From Acinetobacter amyesii (GTDB lineage: Bacteria > Pseudomonadota > Gammaproteobacteria > Pseudomonadales > Moraxellaceae), in contig NZ_MVKX01000001.1 in the NCBI RefSeq assembly GCF_002018365.1, positions 361,178 to 425,177 on the forward strand: a DNA stretch of 64,000 nucleotides. Direction: 5' to 3'. The position numbers were made by a program, and so were the translations under genes. The notes beneath the pieces are model-generated. The model was not told the DNA's origin. It saw nothing but the letters and a program-made list of their open reading frames with translations, and did no database searches. Below, piece by piece: positions 33,330-41,713 of the stretch. The first letter of the stretch is position 1; each line of letters opens with the position of its first letter.

Positions 33330-34346
33330 TTACGCTTCGTTTGGATTACTCAATTCCGTCATCGGCCAACGCGGTGTAGTTGTAACAGACAAACCATCAT
33401 GCTGACCCGCTTTAAGACGCTGATAACCAGCAAATGCAATCATTGCGCCATTATCTGTACACAGTGCAGGTTCTGCATAAAACACATTTGCACGGATTTT
33501 TGCCAAATCAGCCTCTAAGCGCTCACGTAAACGCTTGTTTGCACTTACACCGCCGGCAATAACTAAACGTTTTAAACCAGTTTGTTTTAAGGCTTTGACT
33601 GATTTTTTCACCAATGTATCAACCAACGCTTCTTGGAAAGATGCAGCGATATCAGCCTCACGACCTTCGCCTTCAACTTTTTTCAATTGAACTGAAACGG
33701 CAGTTTTTAAACCACTAAATGAAAAATCTAAACCTTGGTGTAACATTGGACGTGGAAATTCAAAGGCATTGATGTCGCCATTCATCGCCAATTTCGAAAT
33801 ATTTGGACCACCTGGGTATGGTAGACCCATCATTTTAGCGACTTTATCGAATGCCTCACCCGCTGCATCATCAATCGACTCACCCAATAATTCATATTGA
33901 CCGATTCCATAAGCAGCCATCAATTGAGTGTGTCCACCAGAGACTAAAAGTGCCACAAATGGAAATTCTGGTGGAGTTTTAGACAACAAAGGCGCCAACA
34001 TATGACCTTCCATATGATGCACACCAATTGCAGGTTTATTCAATGCAAATGCCAATGTACGACCGAACAATGCGCCAGTCATTAAGGCACCCATCAAGCC
34101 TGGTCCGCGAGTATATGCAATTGCATCAATTTCAGATTTATCCATCTGACTTTCTTCAAGCAATTGTTTTATTAAAGGAATTAACTTACGCACATGGTCA
34201 CGTGAAGCTAATTCAGGTACCACACCACCATATTCTGCATGCAGTTTGATTTGGCTATACAATACTTGTCCGCGTAATCCTTGCTCACTATCGTAGAGTG
34301 CGAGTCCTGTTTCATCACACGAAGTTTCCAAGCCTAAAACGATCAT
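33330..34346 (-). CDS. tsaD: tRNA N6-adenosine threonylcarbamoyltransferase TsaD
   Basis: A 338-residue protein, the same length as E. coli TsaD, which transfers threonylcarbamoyl to A37 of tRNAs reading ANN codons. It begins [14 protein letters not shown] and shows the metal-binding HHMEGH motif (about 107-112), [27 protein letters not shown] and the C-terminal [11 protein letters not shown]. The frame extends up to 34445, but AAGGCAG before 34346 and a promoter at 34386-34413 fix the start at 34346. It is divergent from rpsU, a classic proteobacterial arrangement. Confidence 0.97.
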   Translation of the reverse strand: MIVLGLETSCDETGLALYDSEQGLRGQVLYSQIKLHAEYGGVVPELASRDHVRKLIPLIKQLLEESQMDKSEIDAIAYTRGPGLMGALMTGALFGRTLAFALNKPAIGVHHMEGHMLAPLLSKTPPEFPFVALLVSGGHTQLMAAYGIGQYELLGESIDDAAGEAFDKVAKMMGLPYPGGPNISKLAMNGDINAFEFPRPMLHQGLDFSFSGLKTAVSVQLKKVEGEGREADIAASFQEALVDTLVKKSVKALKQTGLKRLVIAGGVSANKRLRERLEADLAKIRANVFYAEPALCTDNGAMIAFAGYQRLKAGQHDGLSVTTTPRWPMTELSNPNEA

Positions 34347-34385
34347 TAAACTGCCTTTTGCCCATTTCAAAATATTGCGAAACCT

Positions 34386-34413
34386 ATTATAGACTTGTGA
34401 TATGAGATGTAAA
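34386..34413 (-). promoter_or_regulatory. Promoter of tsaD
   Basis: On the minus strand TTTACA (34408-34413) and a perfect TATAAT (34386-34391) are 16 bases apart. Transcription should start near 34379, 33 bases before the tsaD ATG. Confidence 0.7.
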
Positions 34414-34492
34414 TGAGTAAAATACTGACCTTCACTTGTGATCAAGGGTAATTCGACCCTAGATCTTATCCATAACTTAATGAGGATTCTTC

Positions 34493-34708
34493 ATGCCACA
34501 AGTTAAATTGAAAGAAGGCGAACCAGTAGACGTAGCTATCCGTCGTTTCAAACGTTCATGCGAAAAAGCAGGTGTTCTTGCTGACGTTCGTAAACGTGAA
34601 TTCTACGAAAAACCAACTCAAGAACGTAAACGTAAAAAAGCTGCTGCTGTTAAACGCTACCAAAAGAAATTGGCTCGCGAATCAGTACGTACTACTCGCC
34701 TTTACTAA
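34493..34708 (+). CDS. rpsU: 30S ribosomal protein S21
   Basis: A 71-residue, highly basic protein identical in plan to bacterial S21: [20 protein letters not shown], then a Lys/Arg-rich helix. S21 sits on the 30S platform and helps start-site pairing. The ATG has GAGG upstream. It is divergent from tsaD, and yqeY follows 39 bases later on the same strand; dnaG and rpoD, which follow rpsU in E. coli, are not here. A small GC stem (AGGGT/ACCCT at 34445-34460) lies in its promoter region. Confidence 0.98.
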
Positions 34709-34747
34709 GATTAATTTGTGATTGATTGACTAACCTGGACAAGATAA

Positions 34748-35194
34748 ATGACTACTTTAAAAAACCAAATAACTGAAGTTTTGAAAGCAACAATGCGTGC
34801 TAAAGAAATGGATAAGTTAACGGTAATACGTAGTCTACAGGCAGCAATCAAGCAAATCGAAGTCGATGAGCGCATAGAGCTTGACGATAAGCAAGTTCTT
34901 GCGGTCATTGAAAAGCAAATCAAACAACGCAAAGAATCGGTTAAAGCCTTTTTAGGTGCAAACCGAGATGATTTAGCTAGTAAGGAACAAGCCGAGATTG
35001 AGGTGTTATCTCAATTTCTACCAGAAGCTATGACTGAGGAAGAACTTGATTCCATCATTGCGCAAACAATTACTGCGCAAGAAGCTACTAGCATGAAAGA
35101 TATGGGTAAGGTGATGAACTCTCTACGTCCGCTCATAGCCGGACGTGCCGATCCTGCACAAGTTTCAGCTAAAATTAAAGCGAAACTCTCTTAA
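34748..35194 (+). CDS. yqeY: GatB/YqeY-domain protein
   Basis: A 148-residue protein of the YqeY family, which shares the helical C-terminal domain of GatB from the tRNA-dependent amidotransferase. It begins with a helix MTTLKNQITEVLKATMRAKE and shows TVIRSLQAAIKQIEVD, FLPEAMTEEEL and the ending GRADPAQVSAKIKAKLS. The exact role is not known; association with translation is suggested by family and by placement right after rpsU. The two genes are probably one transcript. Confidence 0.93.
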   Translation: MTTLKNQITEVLKATMRAKEMDKLTVIRSLQAAIKQIEVDERIELDDKQVLAVIEKQIKQRKESVKAFLGANRDDLASKEQAEIEVLSQFLPEAMTEEELDSIIAQTITAQEATSMKDMGKVMNSLRPLIAGRADPAQVSAKIKAKLS

Positions 35195-35214
35195 TCTTTC
35201 ATCTATATTGTTTG

Positions 35215-35256
35215 ATTTGGTCTATTTAAGTACGCTGATGACTTAAATAGCCAAAT
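35215..35256. repeat. Long inverted repeat, likely two-way transcription end
   Basis: ATTTGG plus CTATTTAAGT pairs with ACTTAAATAG plus CCAAAT (16 bp with one bulged T), around a 9-base loop. It lies between convergent yqeY and the GNAT gene. It has no external T-run. Confidence 0.6.
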
Positions 35257-35304
35257 TATCCAAATTCAAAAATAATTCAAATACATACATCATTTATTTT
35301 TTCT

Positions 35305-35865
35305 CTATTTTTTTACGATTTCATACTTACAAATATCTCGCCAACTTCCATCTACTGGATTTTGAATTGCAGCTTCATCGATTTCAATCAATTTAAAATT
35401 TGCTCGTTCACATAGACGTCGCGCTCGCTTGTTTTCCACATCTACAAAAGCGTTTAATTGCTGAAATCCTAGATCATTCAACAATTGATCCACAAATAAT
35501 CGCAAAGCTTCTATCATAAAACCCTGCCCTTTAAATTCAACATTTCCCCAAAATCCAACAGCAGCTTGGTTTTCCATCCAATTGATTTGATGAATATCCA
35601 TGACACCTAAAAAGTTATGCGACTGTTGCTCACGAATCACATAAACAAAATTTTCCTGATTTAACGCAGCCAACACTCTCGAATCACAAAATGCCAATGA
35701 AGCATCTAAATTAGGTTCTTGTAAGGACCAAGCCAAACTTGCAGGAAACATTCGTAAGGTTTCTATACTTTGACAAATCGCCTCATAAAGTGCTTTTGCA
35801 TCATGACGCTGAATCAACTGAAGCGTGATTCTGCCATGAGTCATATCAAAATCATTGAGTTTCAT
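35305..35865 (-). CDS. GNAT-family acetyltransferase (RimJ/RimL-like)
   Basis: A 186-residue GNAT protein of the RimJ/RimL-type group, by size and by the N-terminal region about arginine-rich strands. The acetyl-CoA loop is recognisable in GFWGNVEFKGQGFMIEALRL, followed by LNAFVDVENKRARRLCERANF, typical of the ribosomal-protein-Nalpha-acetyltransferase branch. The substrate could be a protein N-terminus, an antibiotic or a small molecule; nothing here decides. It is alone, convergent with yqeY. Confidence 0.87.
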   Translation of the reverse strand: MKLNDFDMTHGRITLQLIQRHDAKALYEAICQSIETLRMFPASLAWSLQEPNLDASLAFCDSRVLAALNQENFVYVIREQQSHNFLGVMDIHQINWMENQAAVGFWGNVEFKGQGFMIEALRLFVDQLLNDLGFQQLNAFVDVENKRARRLCERANFKLIEIDEAAIQNPVDGSWRDICKYEIVKK

Positions 35866-35912
35866 TTTTATTCAGTTTCTCGTGATGATTTAAAATGCTT
35901 ATAAATTTATTT

Positions 35913-36290
35913 TTAATTTAGGGCACATTGCACATTATATTTTTTTAATAATTGCATCTCTCTAGAAGCAGTCACTTGCTGAATCACATCCTGCTTATTC
36001 ATATTACGGTACTCACGATCTAAAAATGCACGATTTTCGTCTGCCGCACGATAAAGATCATTTACATAAGTCTGAACAATACCGCAGTATTTCACTTGCT
36101 GGTCTGCTTTAAATCCCTGTTGCTGTGGATCTAACTGACTAAAAAATTGTCGTACATCGGTTTTATATTTTTCGTTAATATCATTCACAGCGATCACATA
36201 TTGCTCTGCGCTCGCTGCTGCAATATTCGTTGCTAATCCCAACAGACAGGCCGCCAAAATCATATTTTTCATTTGTAAGTTCTTAATCAT
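35913..36290 (-). CDS. Secreted hypothetical protein
   Basis: A protein of about 125 residues with a clear signal peptide (MKNMILAACLLGLATNIAAASA). The mature part of about 100 residues is charged and helical, with two Cys (KYCGIVQ and NVQCALN) that could form a disulphide in the periplasm. I know no family. The frame opens at 36353, but that would precede the signal peptide with a non-matching stretch; I chose the ATG at 36290 with one at 36272 equally possible. It lies downstream of the BepA-like gene's 5' side on the same strand, without known links. Confidence 0.65.
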   Translation of the reverse strand: MIKNLQMKNMILAACLLGLATNIAAASAEQYVIAVNDINEKYKTDVRQFFSQLDPQQQGFKADQQVKYCGIVQTYVNDLYRAADENRAFLDREYRNMNKQDVIQQVTASREMQLLKKYNVQCALN

Positions 36291-36393
36291 AAACATTTTA
36301 CATCCAGCTAGTTTACACTGATTAATCCAAGCCACTAAAACTACAATTTGCACTTTATAATCGACATAGATAAGTGCATCACATTTGAAATCT

Positions 36394-37833
36394 TTATATT
36401 TTTAATTTCCGTTCATTTTGCATTTCGTCTACACGCTGCTTGATTTTCGCAGAAAGACTTTTCGAGTCTTTGGCGATGCGCTGCGCCTGTAGCAAAGATT
36501 TAATCGCGCGTTCTTCATCCCCGCCCCAATACTCTACTTCAGCTCGATATCGCAGCACATTGACCGAACGGAAGCTTGCATCTTTGTCTGCATCAGCCAT
36601 TTGCAACATCAGTCGCCAACCACTCAAGTCGCGTGGATTTGCTTGTAAAAATCGCTGTAGAATCAGTTGTGCTTGCGCATATTCTTTGTTTCGAATCAAA
36701 GCCTCTGCATATTTATAATTTAATGCACGATTTTCAGGCATGATGATTGCCGAACTTTTCACAGCGTTCACAGCATCGGCTGTTTTGTTTTGTCCCAACA
36801 GCACATCGGTCTGTAAAATAGTAAAAAGTGCATGCGATGCATTTTGTTTTGCTGCTTCATTTAATAACTTTTGAGCAGCACTAAAGTCACCTTGTTTAAT
36901 ATGCAAGCTCACTAAAGCCAACTCAGCTGCATAATTCTTTTGCGCCACCATCGCATTTAATTGCAATTCAGTTGCCTGACCTGACAGTACTCGACTATAC
37001 CAACGCAGAATTTCAAAATCTTGATCAACCAAACTGGTTTTAACTTGAGGCAACTGATTGGCGCGTAAGCGCGCTTCGCTCATACGCTCCGTGGTTAAAG
37101 GATGCGTCAACCAAAAATCAGGCAGAAAGCTCACTCGACTCGTAGAGCGATGCATCACCTCAAAGAAGTCAGCCATGCTCTGCGGATTGTATCCAGCACG
37201 GTACATATACTGCATCCCAATACGGTCTGCTTCACGTTCTTGATTGCGGCTATAGGTAAGCTGTTTATCCATTAAAGCGGCTTGTGAGCCCATCATTACA
37301 GCCGCACCGACATCACCATCTGCCTGCGATGCAACCAAAGCTCCGACCAAAATACCAGCTAGTGACAGTAAACCTTGCCCTTTAAAGGCTTCTTGTGAAC
37401 GACTGTAATGACGTTGTGATACATGTGCAATTTCATGTGCCATCACCCCTGCCACTTCATCCATGTTGCGTGCTGAATTAATTAATCCCGCATTTAATGC
37501 AAATAAACCACCCGGTACAGCAAAAGCATTAATTTGTGGATCATTAATTAATAACAAACCGACCGGTTGATTGAGTTGAGTTTGGCTCAAAATATGCGTA
37601 AAGACAGATAAAAGACGATCTTCCATCCACGGATTTTCAGTCACAGGGAGTTGACGATGCACCTCACGATACACCTTCTCACCAATGGCACGTTCTTTTT
37701 GTTGATCCAACAAGCCGACGCCACTACCAATTTCAGGCACAGAAAATTGTGGGGATGAACTAAAATCTACGGACTGCGTCTGCGCCAATGTCGAACAAAG
37801 CCCGAGACCACATGCCAGTAAAATCTTTTTCAA
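36394..37833 (-). CDS. bepA: BepA-like M48 metalloprotease with TPR domain
   Basis: A 479-residue periplasmic protein. The signal peptide is MKKILLACGLGLCSTLAQTQ. The M48 domain has HEIAH (133-137) with the third zinc ligand in EREADRIGMQYM, so it is intact, plus LTYSRNQE and PGGLFALNAGL. The C-terminal 200 residues are TPR-type helices. BepA (YfgC) helps outer-membrane assembly, such as LptD, and degrades stalled LptD and BamA. The match in architecture and length (E. coli 487) is strong. It is encoded upstream (in transcription) of the small secreted protein and downstream of ghrB. Confidence 0.92.
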   Translation of the reverse strand: MKKILLACGLGLCSTLAQTQSVDFSSSPQFSVPEIGSGVGLLDQQKERAIGEKVYREVHRQLPVTENPWMEDRLLSVFTHILSQTQLNQPVGLLLINDPQINAFAVPGGLFALNAGLINSARNMDEVAGVMAHEIAHVSQRHYSRSQEAFKGQGLLSLAGILVGALVASQADGDVGAAVMMGSQAALMDKQLTYSRNQEREADRIGMQYMYRAGYNPQSMADFFEVMHRSTSRVSFLPDFWLTHPLTTERMSEARLRANQLPQVKTSLVDQDFEILRWYSRVLSGQATELQLNAMVAQKNYAAELALVSLHIKQGDFSAAQKLLNEAAKQNASHALFTILQTDVLLGQNKTADAVNAVKSSAIIMPENRALNYKYAEALIRNKEYAQAQLILQRFLQANPRDLSGWRLMLQMADADKDASFRSVNVLRYRAEVEYWGGDEERAIKSLLQAQRIAKDSKSLSAKIKQRVDEMQNERKLKI

Positions 37834-37918
37834 AGTCTATTCTCTAAATTTCATATTCGCACTTCATCGAATATAGCATTGAATTTTGGTGAATTATGGA
37901 GAAAACTGTTGTGATTGT

Positions 37919-38890
37919 TTATTCAAATTTTGGATTGACCACATAGCGTGGCGCGCGCTCATGTACCAAAACATCCACTAAATTTTGATATGCCAACTCT
38001 GCCATACGTTTACGGGTTGCCGCTGTTGCTGAACCCACATGGGGCAATGTCACGACATTGGCTAATGTAAAGAATGGGGATTCTTGAAGTGGCTCTTGCT
38101 CATACACATCTAAACCTGCTGCAAAAATTTGACCACGACTTAATGCATCGATTAAAGCAGCTTCATCAATCACTGAACCGCGTGAAATATTCACCAATAC
38201 CGCATGCGATTGCATCAAGGCCAACTCACGTTCACCAATTAAAGCTTTGGATTCTGCATTTAAATCCACTGCAACGACCACAAAGTCAGCACGTTGCAAC
38301 AAATCATCCAAATCGCAATATTGCGCTGATAAAGATTCAGCCAATTCAATTTTTTCTCGGCGATTATGATAGAGCACATTCATATTAAAGCCGTAGCGAG
38401 CACGACGCCCAATCGCTGCGCCAATATGTCCTAAGCCAATAATTCCGATGGTTTTAGCAAAGACATCCATGCCAAATTGCTCAGGACCCACTGTACGCTT
38501 CCACTGCCCTTGTTTGGTCCATTGATCCAATACAGGCACTTTACGTGCTGCACTCATCAACAAGGTAAATGCTAAATCTGCTGTAGTTTCCGTCAATACA
38601 TGCGGTGTATGACTCAACCAGATATTTTTTTGATTTAAAAATGCTAAATCATAGTTGTCATAACCGACACTTACACTTGAGATGATTTTTAATTGTGATG
38701 CATGCGCTAAATTCGAAGCATTCAACAAACGTCCCGCACCAATCATGGCATCAGCATCTTTTGTATGCTCAAGAATTTGTTGATTCACATCGCCTAATTT
38801 AGGGCTAATTTGGAAAACTTGAAATTGCTGTTCTAAACGTTGAATTATTTCTTGATCTATTTGACTAAAAACCACTACTTTTTTTTGCAT
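37919..38890 (-). CDS. ghrB: D-2-hydroxyacid dehydrogenase (GhrB-like)
   Basis: A 323-residue NAD(P)-dependent D-2-hydroxyacid dehydrogenase. It has the Rossmann motif GIIGLGHIGAAIGRRA, the catalytic Arg in ISRGSVIDEAAL, the Glu in LDVYEQEPL and the His in LPHVGSATAATR, followed by the C-terminal ARY-like tail. GhrB reduces glyoxylate and hydroxypyruvate. Close relatives act on 2-ketogluconate, so the symbol is given on similarity. It lies 20 bases downstream (in transcription) of the HolD-like gene and probably forms a unit with it. Confidence 0.88.
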   Translation of the reverse strand: MQKKVVVFSQIDQEIIQRLEQQFQVFQISPKLGDVNQQILEHTKDADAMIGAGRLLNASNLAHASQLKIISSVSVGYDNYDLAFLNQKNIWLSHTPHVLTETTADLAFTLLMSAARKVPVLDQWTKQGQWKRTVGPEQFGMDVFAKTIGIIGLGHIGAAIGRRARYGFNMNVLYHNRREKIELAESLSAQYCDLDDLLQRADFVVVAVDLNAESKALIGERELALMQSHAVLVNISRGSVIDEAALIDALSRGQIFAAGLDVYEQEPLQESPFFTLANVVTLPHVGSATAATRKRMAELAYQNLVDVLVHERAPRYVVNPKFE

Positions 38891-38910
38891 AAATTTTCCA
38901 TTTACGTAAT

Positions 38911-39558
38911 TTAAGTATTTTGTGCCGCCTTATTTTGCATAAATTGCCATAGGCGTTTTTTCAATAAAGGCTGTTCAATCATTTGCTGTAAAGATGCCAA
39001 TGGATACACCTTCGCATGCTCTAAATGCGGAATATCGCCTAGGCAAATGACATTTTTATCCAAGCTCATCGCATCGATAAAACCCTGTACATAAGATGCT
39101 GCACCACGACCATCTTGCAAATTCACCCAACCAAATGGCCACTGTAAAGCAAAGAAATCGGCACTGACTGCGCGCTGAATATTGCTCCACAAAACTTGCT
39201 GCTCTGCCGTTAATTCTGTGGCATCAATGACAATGACACAGTGCATTAAACAGATGGCTTCTAAGTTAAACGAAGGGATTTGAACAATTGGACGAACTTC
39301 AACAGGCTCAACAACCTTTGGTTCATCTTTAGGTGCTTCTACAGGTTGATTTACAACAACATCAACGTTCTTTTTAAGCTCAGTCTGTGATGAAACAGGC
39401 GTTGGCTGAGGCGCATTTTTGAGTAGGATTTCAGAGACTATTTCAGGAGCCGCCTGATCTCGCCAAATATTTGAGCTAAATTGCTGACACGGTGCTGCCT
39501 GAGGAATCCATACATCAATTCCCATTGCCACCATTATGCTTCGCTGATGCCCAATCAT
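38911..39558 (-). CDS. holD: Candidate DNA polymerase III psi subunit (HolD-like)
   Basis: A 215-residue protein usually left hypothetical. Its N-terminus, QRSIMVAMGIDVW, resembles the E. coli psi start (QLQQLGITQW), the peptide that binds the chi subunit. A Pro/Val/Glu-rich linker (about 45-95) follows, then a folded C-terminal part ending SLQQMIEQPLLKKRLWQFM, like the psi C-terminus (LTDLRANPTARAALWQQI). Known pseudomonad psi proteins are longer and cryptic, which fits. The assignment rests on short motifs and overall plan, so it is a hypothesis. rimI, the usual neighbour in other bacteria, is not here. Confidence 0.45.
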   Translation of the reverse strand: MIGHQRSIMVAMGIDVWIPQAAPCQQFSSNIWRDQAAPEIVSEILLKNAPQPTPVSSQTELKKNVDVVVNQPVEAPKDEPKVVEPVEVRPIVQIPSFNLEAICLMHCVIVIDATELTAEQQVLWSNIQRAVSADFFALQWPFGWVNLQDGRGAASYVQGFIDAMSLDKNVICLGDIPHLEHAKVYPLASLQQMIEQPLLKKRLWQFMQNKAAQNT

Positions 39559-39732
39559 GCTTTCATTTTCACCTATTCAAGGCTTGTTATTCTAACGGGA
39601 TTCACGCTGTTTTGCTGAACTTTTATAAATCAATTAGACCACTCTATTTCTCTAATGATTATGTAGAATCGCTCAGACTACTTTTGATTTAAAATTAAAC
39701 AATTTATTCATAAATCAAGCCGCTATAAACAA

Positions 39733-41622
39733 TTATACGATCATTAAACTATTTTTCTTTTGCATTAGTTCAACCATCTCAGCCGATTCAAAGCCAATAC
39801 GCCAATATAGTAGCTGCAAAACATCCAACTCATCTTGCGTGATAATTCGATCATTCCATAAACATATTTCTGCAACACCAAGAATGCTTAACCGCTCACG
39901 CAGCAACAATCCAGAAATATCATTTAGGATTTCAGCCAAGTCTATTGGCTCATCAGAAATATCACGATAAAACTCTAATTCTTCTTTCGTTAAGATTCGA
40001 TTGAGGATTTTTTCACGCACTTCGAGTTGGTTATCACTGTTAATTTGTTGCACATGCAGCAAGGCATCAATCAACCGCACAATACTCGGTTTTACATCTT
40101 CTAAAGATGTAGGCGTGTGTGCAGGCAACAGATTTAATTCATATTTGACTGTTTCAAGTAGTAATGCATCGAGTAATCCAATTTCACCATCTTCTTGAAT
40201 AATCTTGGCCAGCTTGGTTAAGAACTGCCGAGAAATCGTCGCAGGCATGGTGCCAATATTTTTACATGCCTCATGAAAAATGGAGATATGCACACGACCA
40301 TCAAGATTCAATAAAGCATCTACAATCGCACGACTCACTTCAGCTTCAGTCGGAATAAACTCTCGATACTGACGAATCATTAAAATTGCAACCATCACCT
40401 CTCGCGAACCCGTTGCTGTTTGCAAGGCACGTTGGATCAATTCAGGTCGCTGCCAATTTTCACGAATCTCAGGATTCAACGGTTTAATTGCATCTCGTAT
40501 CGCAAAACTGATCGGTGACAAGCGCAGTAAAGGTAATGGTTGTGGTGAATTCCATGGTGTTGCAACATCAGGACTGGCTTCTTCCAGTGAACGAAATAAA
40601 TAAAATAGCGGTTGGTTTCGCAGTTTTTTTAAATTTTCTAGTTGCAGGTCATGAATGAGCGCCGGATTTAATTCAAAAATACGCTGTTCAATATTTGGGT
40701 GAATATTCATCCAGTTTTGCGGACTGAGTGAGTTTGCAAAACACATATGAGAAATCGATTCCGCATATTCACTATGAATTTGCGAACCTGAATGATGCAC
40801 ATAAATCCTTAATAAGGTTTGAATATTGGCATCATTTTGAATCAGGCGTTTAGTTTTCTGGTCATTACGATAGGTTCGAGAACCCAAAGAGATATATTTA
40901 ATAAAGCGGGAAATCAATACACCCAAGCTTCCGATCAACCAAATGACCGCACCAATCGCAACAAAAAGGGTTTCAAACTTATTGTCCCGTGCTTGTCCAT
41001 TTTTATAGAAGCCACGTTTTGCAATTTTACTTCCCCACTGACTAAAGGTCGTCAACCCGCTATATAAGATTTTCAAACGGGTATTTTCAGCAGCTTCCCC
41101 CGACAAGATTTTATTAAACTCATGGCTCAGCAAACCATACATTTCCATCTCATCTAAGGTTTGTAAGGCACCCCAAGTTAAAATGATCGATGTATCTCGA
41201 GGGCTAAAACCAGCGGTGAGCGCATTCACCCCCACTTCATCAGGTAAGACATAAAGTGCGGGAGTATCGATAAGAAAGGTATCTGCCAGTTGCTCTGTCA
41301 TACGTAGTGCAACACTTTCTTCAGGAATACTTTCAATGAGACTGAGACGTCGCGCACCTAACTGTTTAGCAAGTGAATAACCACCTAAGCGAAAGGTGTA
41401 AAAATCATAGAGAACCGAAACCAACATAATTAGCAGCACAGCTGCCACTAAAAATGGGCTAAGGACATGCCAATAGATAGACTGAGTGGAATCATAATAA
41501 TCCACAATTAAACCGACAATTACATTAATAATTGCGACGGTCAAAAACACTGCCGCCATACACATGGTGACAGGCCAAAACATATTTTTGTTTTTTATAA
41601 AATCATAACCCACACGTCTCAA
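39733..41622 (-). CDS. M48-type membrane protein with a destroyed zinc site (pseudo-protease)
   Basis: A 629-residue inner-membrane protein. Two helices (about 15-40 and 55-75) precede an M48 (HtpX/Ste24) region with NALTAGFSPRDTSIILTWGAL and LSHEFNKIL at 165-173, where the HExxH motif is HEFNK: the second His is Lys. The third-ligand stretch, usually REFLAD, reads RNDQKT near 252-257, so the Glu is also lost. The later motif ISHMCFANSLSPQNW..HPNIEQRI is kept. About 300 helical residues follow, with TerB-like plan. The fold is kept but catalysis is not expected. It is alone, between holD-like and purF. Confidence 0.82.
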   Translation of the reverse strand: MRRVGYDFIKNKNMFWPVTMCMAAVFLTVAIINVIVGLIVDYYDSTQSIYWHVLSPFLVAAVLLIMLVSVLYDFYTFRLGGYSLAKQLGARRLSLIESIPEESVALRMTEQLADTFLIDTPALYVLPDEVGVNALTAGFSPRDTSIILTWGALQTLDEMEMYGLLSHEFNKILSGEAAENTRLKILYSGLTTFSQWGSKIAKRGFYKNGQARDNKFETLFVAIGAVIWLIGSLGVLISRFIKYISLGSRTYRNDQKTKRLIQNDANIQTLLRIYVHHSGSQIHSEYAESISHMCFANSLSPQNWMNIHPNIEQRIFELNPALIHDLQLENLKKLRNQPLFYLFRSLEEASPDVATPWNSPQPLPLLRLSPISFAIRDAIKPLNPEIRENWQRPELIQRALQTATGSREVMVAILMIRQYREFIPTEAEVSRAIVDALLNLDGRVHISIFHEACKNIGTMPATISRQFLTKLAKIIQEDGEIGLLDALLLETVKYELNLLPAHTPTSLEDVKPSIVRLIDALLHVQQINSDNQLEVREKILNRILTKEELEFYRDISDEPIDLAEILNDISGLLLRERLSILGVAEICLWNDRIITQDELDVLQLLYWRIGFESAEMVELMQKKNSLMIV

Positions 41623-41670
41623 TGTAATACCCTTAAGTTACATTGTCTTTTGTTTGCTCATCATAAATGA

Positions 41671-41695
41671 AAAAAGCGGGAAATTCCCGCTTTTT
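41671..41695 (-). terminator. Rho-independent terminator of purF
   Basis: A perfect 10-bp stem (AAAAAGCGGG/CCCGCTTTTT) with a 5-base loop lies 19 bases past the leftward purF stop; the A-run becomes a U-run for that transcript. Confidence 0.92.
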
Positions 41696-41713
41696 CAGTG
41701 TGTTTTCAGCAGA

